64,000 nucleotides of DNA, from the NCBI RefSeq assembly GCF_004358025.1, contig NZ_SMTL01000007.1, positions 1-64,000 on the forward strand, read 5' to 3'. The translations under genes were made by a program, and so were the position numbers. This DNA comes from Rhizobium deserti (GTDB taxonomy: Bacteria; Pseudomonadota; Alphaproteobacteria; Rhizobiales; Rhizobiaceae). The notes below the pieces were generated by a model. It was not told the DNA's origin, did no database searches, and worked only from the letters and a program-made list of their open reading frames with translations. Of the stretch, positions 62,069 through 64,000 are shown in pieces. Positions within the stretch are counted from its first letter, which is position 1, and the number at the start of each line of letters is the position of its first letter.

Positions 62069-63595
62069 GTGCGGGAACATCTTTCTGAGGTGGGCATTCC
62101 GCCTTTGAGCATAGCGCGATCGAGGTTGGAATTGAGACTGATAGGCGGCGGGAAATGTGCGGAGCTGGTTCGAAGCTTCGACTGGGGAGAAAGTCCGCTT
62201 GGATATCCCAACGACTGGCCGGTGGAGTTGCAGACACTCGTCGCGGTGATGCTCGGCTCGCTCCAGCCAATGCTCATCGTCTGGGGTCCCAAACAGATCA
62301 CGCTATACAACGACGGATACGCCGCGATGTGCGGCAACCGCCATCCGCAGGCGTTCGGGCGCCCGTTCGGTCAATTGTGGCACGACATCTGGGATCAGGT
62401 AGAACCGATAATCTCGGCTGCCTATGCGGGTGAAGGCACCTCGATGGACGACATCGCTTTCACGATGCATCGAAAGGGATACCCCGAGGAAACCCACTTC
62501 TCGTTTTCCTACACACCCGTGCGTGATCCCTGGGGAACCGTGCTGGGTATGTTCTGCGCCTGCAACGAAACGACCGCCGAGGTTATCGCGCGACGCGATC
62601 GGGAGGAGCAGCATGACAGGCTACTGCGCATACTGGAAGTATCTCCGGGCGGCATTGCGACCCTTCGGGGTCCCGACCACGTGTTCGAGTTCGCCAACGA
62701 GGAATATTACGCCCTGATTGGGATGGGCCGTGAGATCGTGGGCAAGACGGTTGCCGAAAGCCTGTCCGAAGTGGTGCGCCAGGGCTTCATCGAGATACTT
62801 GACGGCGTGTATAGTTCGGGCGAACCGTTCGTAGCCAGAGGAGTACCGATAGAACTCAATCGTGGACCCCTCGGAGAGCCGCAGGAGCGAATCATCGACT
62901 TCACCTACCAGCCGATGAGCGACAGATCGGGACAAGTATCCGGCATCCTGGTGCAGGCGCTCGACGTCACCGAACGAATGGACGAGGCTAAACGAGTGGA
63001 GCTGGTCGCGAATGAACTTGGACATCGCCTCAAGAACCAGCTGGCAATGGTTCAGGCGATCGCCTCGCAGACACTGCGCAACGCGAAAGACCTTCGGACG
63101 GCCAGACGGGTTCTGTCCGAACGGATAGGCGTGCTCAGTGCCGCCCACGACACCGTGGTCCAGGGCGGTCCTGGGAGCTCCAGAGTCCGCAGACTGGTCA
63201 ATCAGATGCTCGCCGTTCACGACGATGCTGCGCGACCGAGGTTCGAGGTGTCGGGGACTAACGTTCGGATCGGCTCGCGGCCATCGTTGTCCATGTCTCT
63301 GATCCTGCACGAGCTTGCCACGAACGCGTTCAAATACGGGGCGCTTTCGGTGCCGGACGGTCGGGTTGAGCTCAAGTGGGATGTCGTTGGGCTACACAAA
63401 GACCGTTTCGAGTTGACCTGGATCGAGAGCGGTGGCCCACCGGTCGAGGTCCCCAGTATCGAAGGATCGGGCTCGCGCCTGATTAAGGCGGGATTGGCGG
63501 GTGCGGCTGACAACCGCGTGGAAATCTACTATGAACCTGCCGGCCTGCGTTGCGTCGTGTCAGCCGATCTCTCAAGTTTCCAGCAAGAGCACTGA
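62069..63595 (+). CDS. PAS-containing HWE-family histidine kinase
   Basis: 508 aa. Two PAS-type regions (residues ~35-180 and ~190-300). HWE kinase core: H319 in ELGHRLKNQLAMVQAIASQTLR, then HELATNAFKYGAL and WIESGGPPV (the W-x-E). The start is uncertain: GTG at 62069 has no good ribosome site and later in-frame starts exist. One base separates its stop from the receiver gene ATG, so they form a two-component pair. Confidence 0.9.
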   Translation: MREHLSEVGIPPLSIARSRLELRLIGGGKCAELVRSFDWGESPLGYPNDWPVELQTLVAVMLGSLQPMLIVWGPKQITLYNDGYAAMCGNRHPQAFGRPFGQLWHDIWDQVEPIISAAYAGEGTSMDDIAFTMHRKGYPEETHFSFSYTPVRDPWGTVLGMFCACNETTAEVIARRDREEQHDRLLRILEVSPGGIATLRGPDHVFEFANEEYYALIGMGREIVGKTVAESLSEVVRQGFIEILDGVYSSGEPFVARGVPIELNRGPLGEPQERIIDFTYQPMSDRSGQVSGILVQALDVTERMDEAKRVELVANELGHRLKNQLAMVQAIASQTLRNAKDLRTARRVLSERIGVLSAAHDTVVQGGPGSSRVRRLVNQMLAVHDDAARPRFEVSGTNVRIGSRPSLSMSLILHELATNAFKYGALSVPDGRVELKWDVVGLHKDRFELTWIESGGPPVEVPSIEGSGSRLIKAGLAGAADNRVEIYYEPAGLRCVVSADLSSFQQEH

Positions 63596-63596
63596 A

Positions 63597-63980
63597 ATGG
63601 GTTCATTCAAACCGAGGCTGCTCGTTGTCGAAGATGATGGTCTGATCCGTCTGGACCTCGTCGATATGCTCTCCGACCAGGGCTACGTTGTCGACGAGGC
63701 GTCGACGGCGGACGAAGCTCTCCTGGTGCTAGGAGAGACGGGCGGTTTCGAGGCCGTGCTAACGGACATCGACATGCCGGGGACGATGAGCGGTCTGGGC
63801 CTCGCCAACCTGGCCTTCGAACGCTGGCCCTCAATGAAGATCGTCGTGATCTCGGGTCGCTACAACCCGGCCGCGGGAGTACTTCCGCCAGGGGCGAGAT
63901 TTCTCGCCAAGCCGCTTTCCGAGCCATTGCTCCAGCGCACCCTGACTGAGGTCGGGGTAGCCTCTCCATCTTCCGATTAG
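63597..63980 (+). CDS. single-domain response regulator partner of the HWE kinase
   Basis: 127 aa receiver: LLVVEDDGLIRLDLVDML, phosphoacceptor D57 in LTDIDMPG, then ISGRYN and LAKPLS with the conserved Lys. There is no output domain. It follows the kinase by one base, a TGA-A-ATG arrangement that suggests coupling. HWE-kinase/receiver pairs of this type act in general-stress or light signalling in some alphaproteobacteria; the pathway here is unknown. Confidence 0.9.
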   Translation: MGSFKPRLLVVEDDGLIRLDLVDMLSDQGYVVDEASTADEALLVLGETGGFEAVLTDIDMPGTMSGLGLANLAFERWPSMKIVVISGRYNPAAGVLPPGARFLAKPLSEPLLQRTLTEVGVASPSSD

Positions 63981-64000
63981 GCCCTCTTGCAGACAAGCGG

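Noticed and set aside
1-64000. CRISPR arrays, tRNA or rRNA genes, insertion sequences and attachment sites
   Set aside because: Looked for on both strands; I saw no spaced repeats, cloverleaf sequences, transposases, integrases or terminal repeats.

Overview
The window looks like chromosome, chromid or large-plasmid DNA from an alphaproteobacterium, most likely of the Hyphomicrobiales (rhizobia and relatives). The evidence is high GC, HWE-type and PAS-type histidine kinases, a FixJ-like regulator, DUF992 and DUF2778/Tlde1-like proteins, and many small membrane proteins. I see no rRNA, tRNA, CRISPR array, insertion sequence or replication gene. It reads as an accessory, stress-adapted region.

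Layout. 0-7 kb: a VgrG-tail-like protein, a tri-haem cytochrome c and an RND efflux pump (fusion protein plus inner-membrane transporter). 7-13 kb: small proteins, a GlcG/HbpS-like secreted protein, then a signalling block in which an MHS-type MFS transporter is fused to a histidine kinase, divergent from a FixJ-like regulator and a single-domain receiver. 12.5-20.8 kb: SnoaL-like, DUF992 and AraC genes, a Kef-type K+/H+ antiporter with its KefF/G-like flavoprotein, an Asp-nucleophile alpha/beta hydrolase and an OsmC-like protein. 21-28 kb: a cyclic-nucleotide-domain flavoprotein, an EmrAB-like pump, and an SDR divergent from a LysR regulator. 28-35.5 kb: a Tat-exported chloroperoxidase-like hydrolase, a metallo-beta-lactamase-fold (MBL) hydrolase divergent from a winged-helix STAND regulator, a decayed pPIWI-associated nuclease and a frameshifted hydrolase. 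35.5-48 kb: a lipoprotein, an OLD-family ATPase-nuclease, HxlR/quinone reductase/ABM genes, a PAS kinase, and an unrecognised 599-aa protein with a nuclease-like C-terminus. 48-54.5 kb: a TetR cluster with an MFS transporter, a lactonase-like MBL enzyme, an alcohol dehydrogenase broken by an amber codon, and a succinate-semialdehyde dehydrogenase. 54.6-64 kb: a TadG-like protein, an HNH-like protein, ribosomal protein S21, a large cysteine-repeat secreted protein, a frameshifted Tlde1-like gene and an HWE kinase/receiver pair.

Much of the content suggests defence against electrophiles, quinones and xenobiotics: three efflux pumps, Kef/KefF, HxlR with quinone reductase, ABM, OsmC and several hydrolases. 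The TetR cluster resembles the Agrobacterium blcABC (attKLM) lactone pathway in gene content but has a different regulator; four matching 16-bp operator-like palindromes mark its likely control.

Three points deserve attention. The transporter-kinase fusion shares a 20-bp palindrome with the distant MBL/STAND intergenic region. Several genes carry single-base lesions, three of them at homopolymers, so they are either decaying genes or sequence errors. A TACAAT -10-like element recurs about 50-85 bases before many start codons. All family assignments come from motif recognition by eye; no database search was run.
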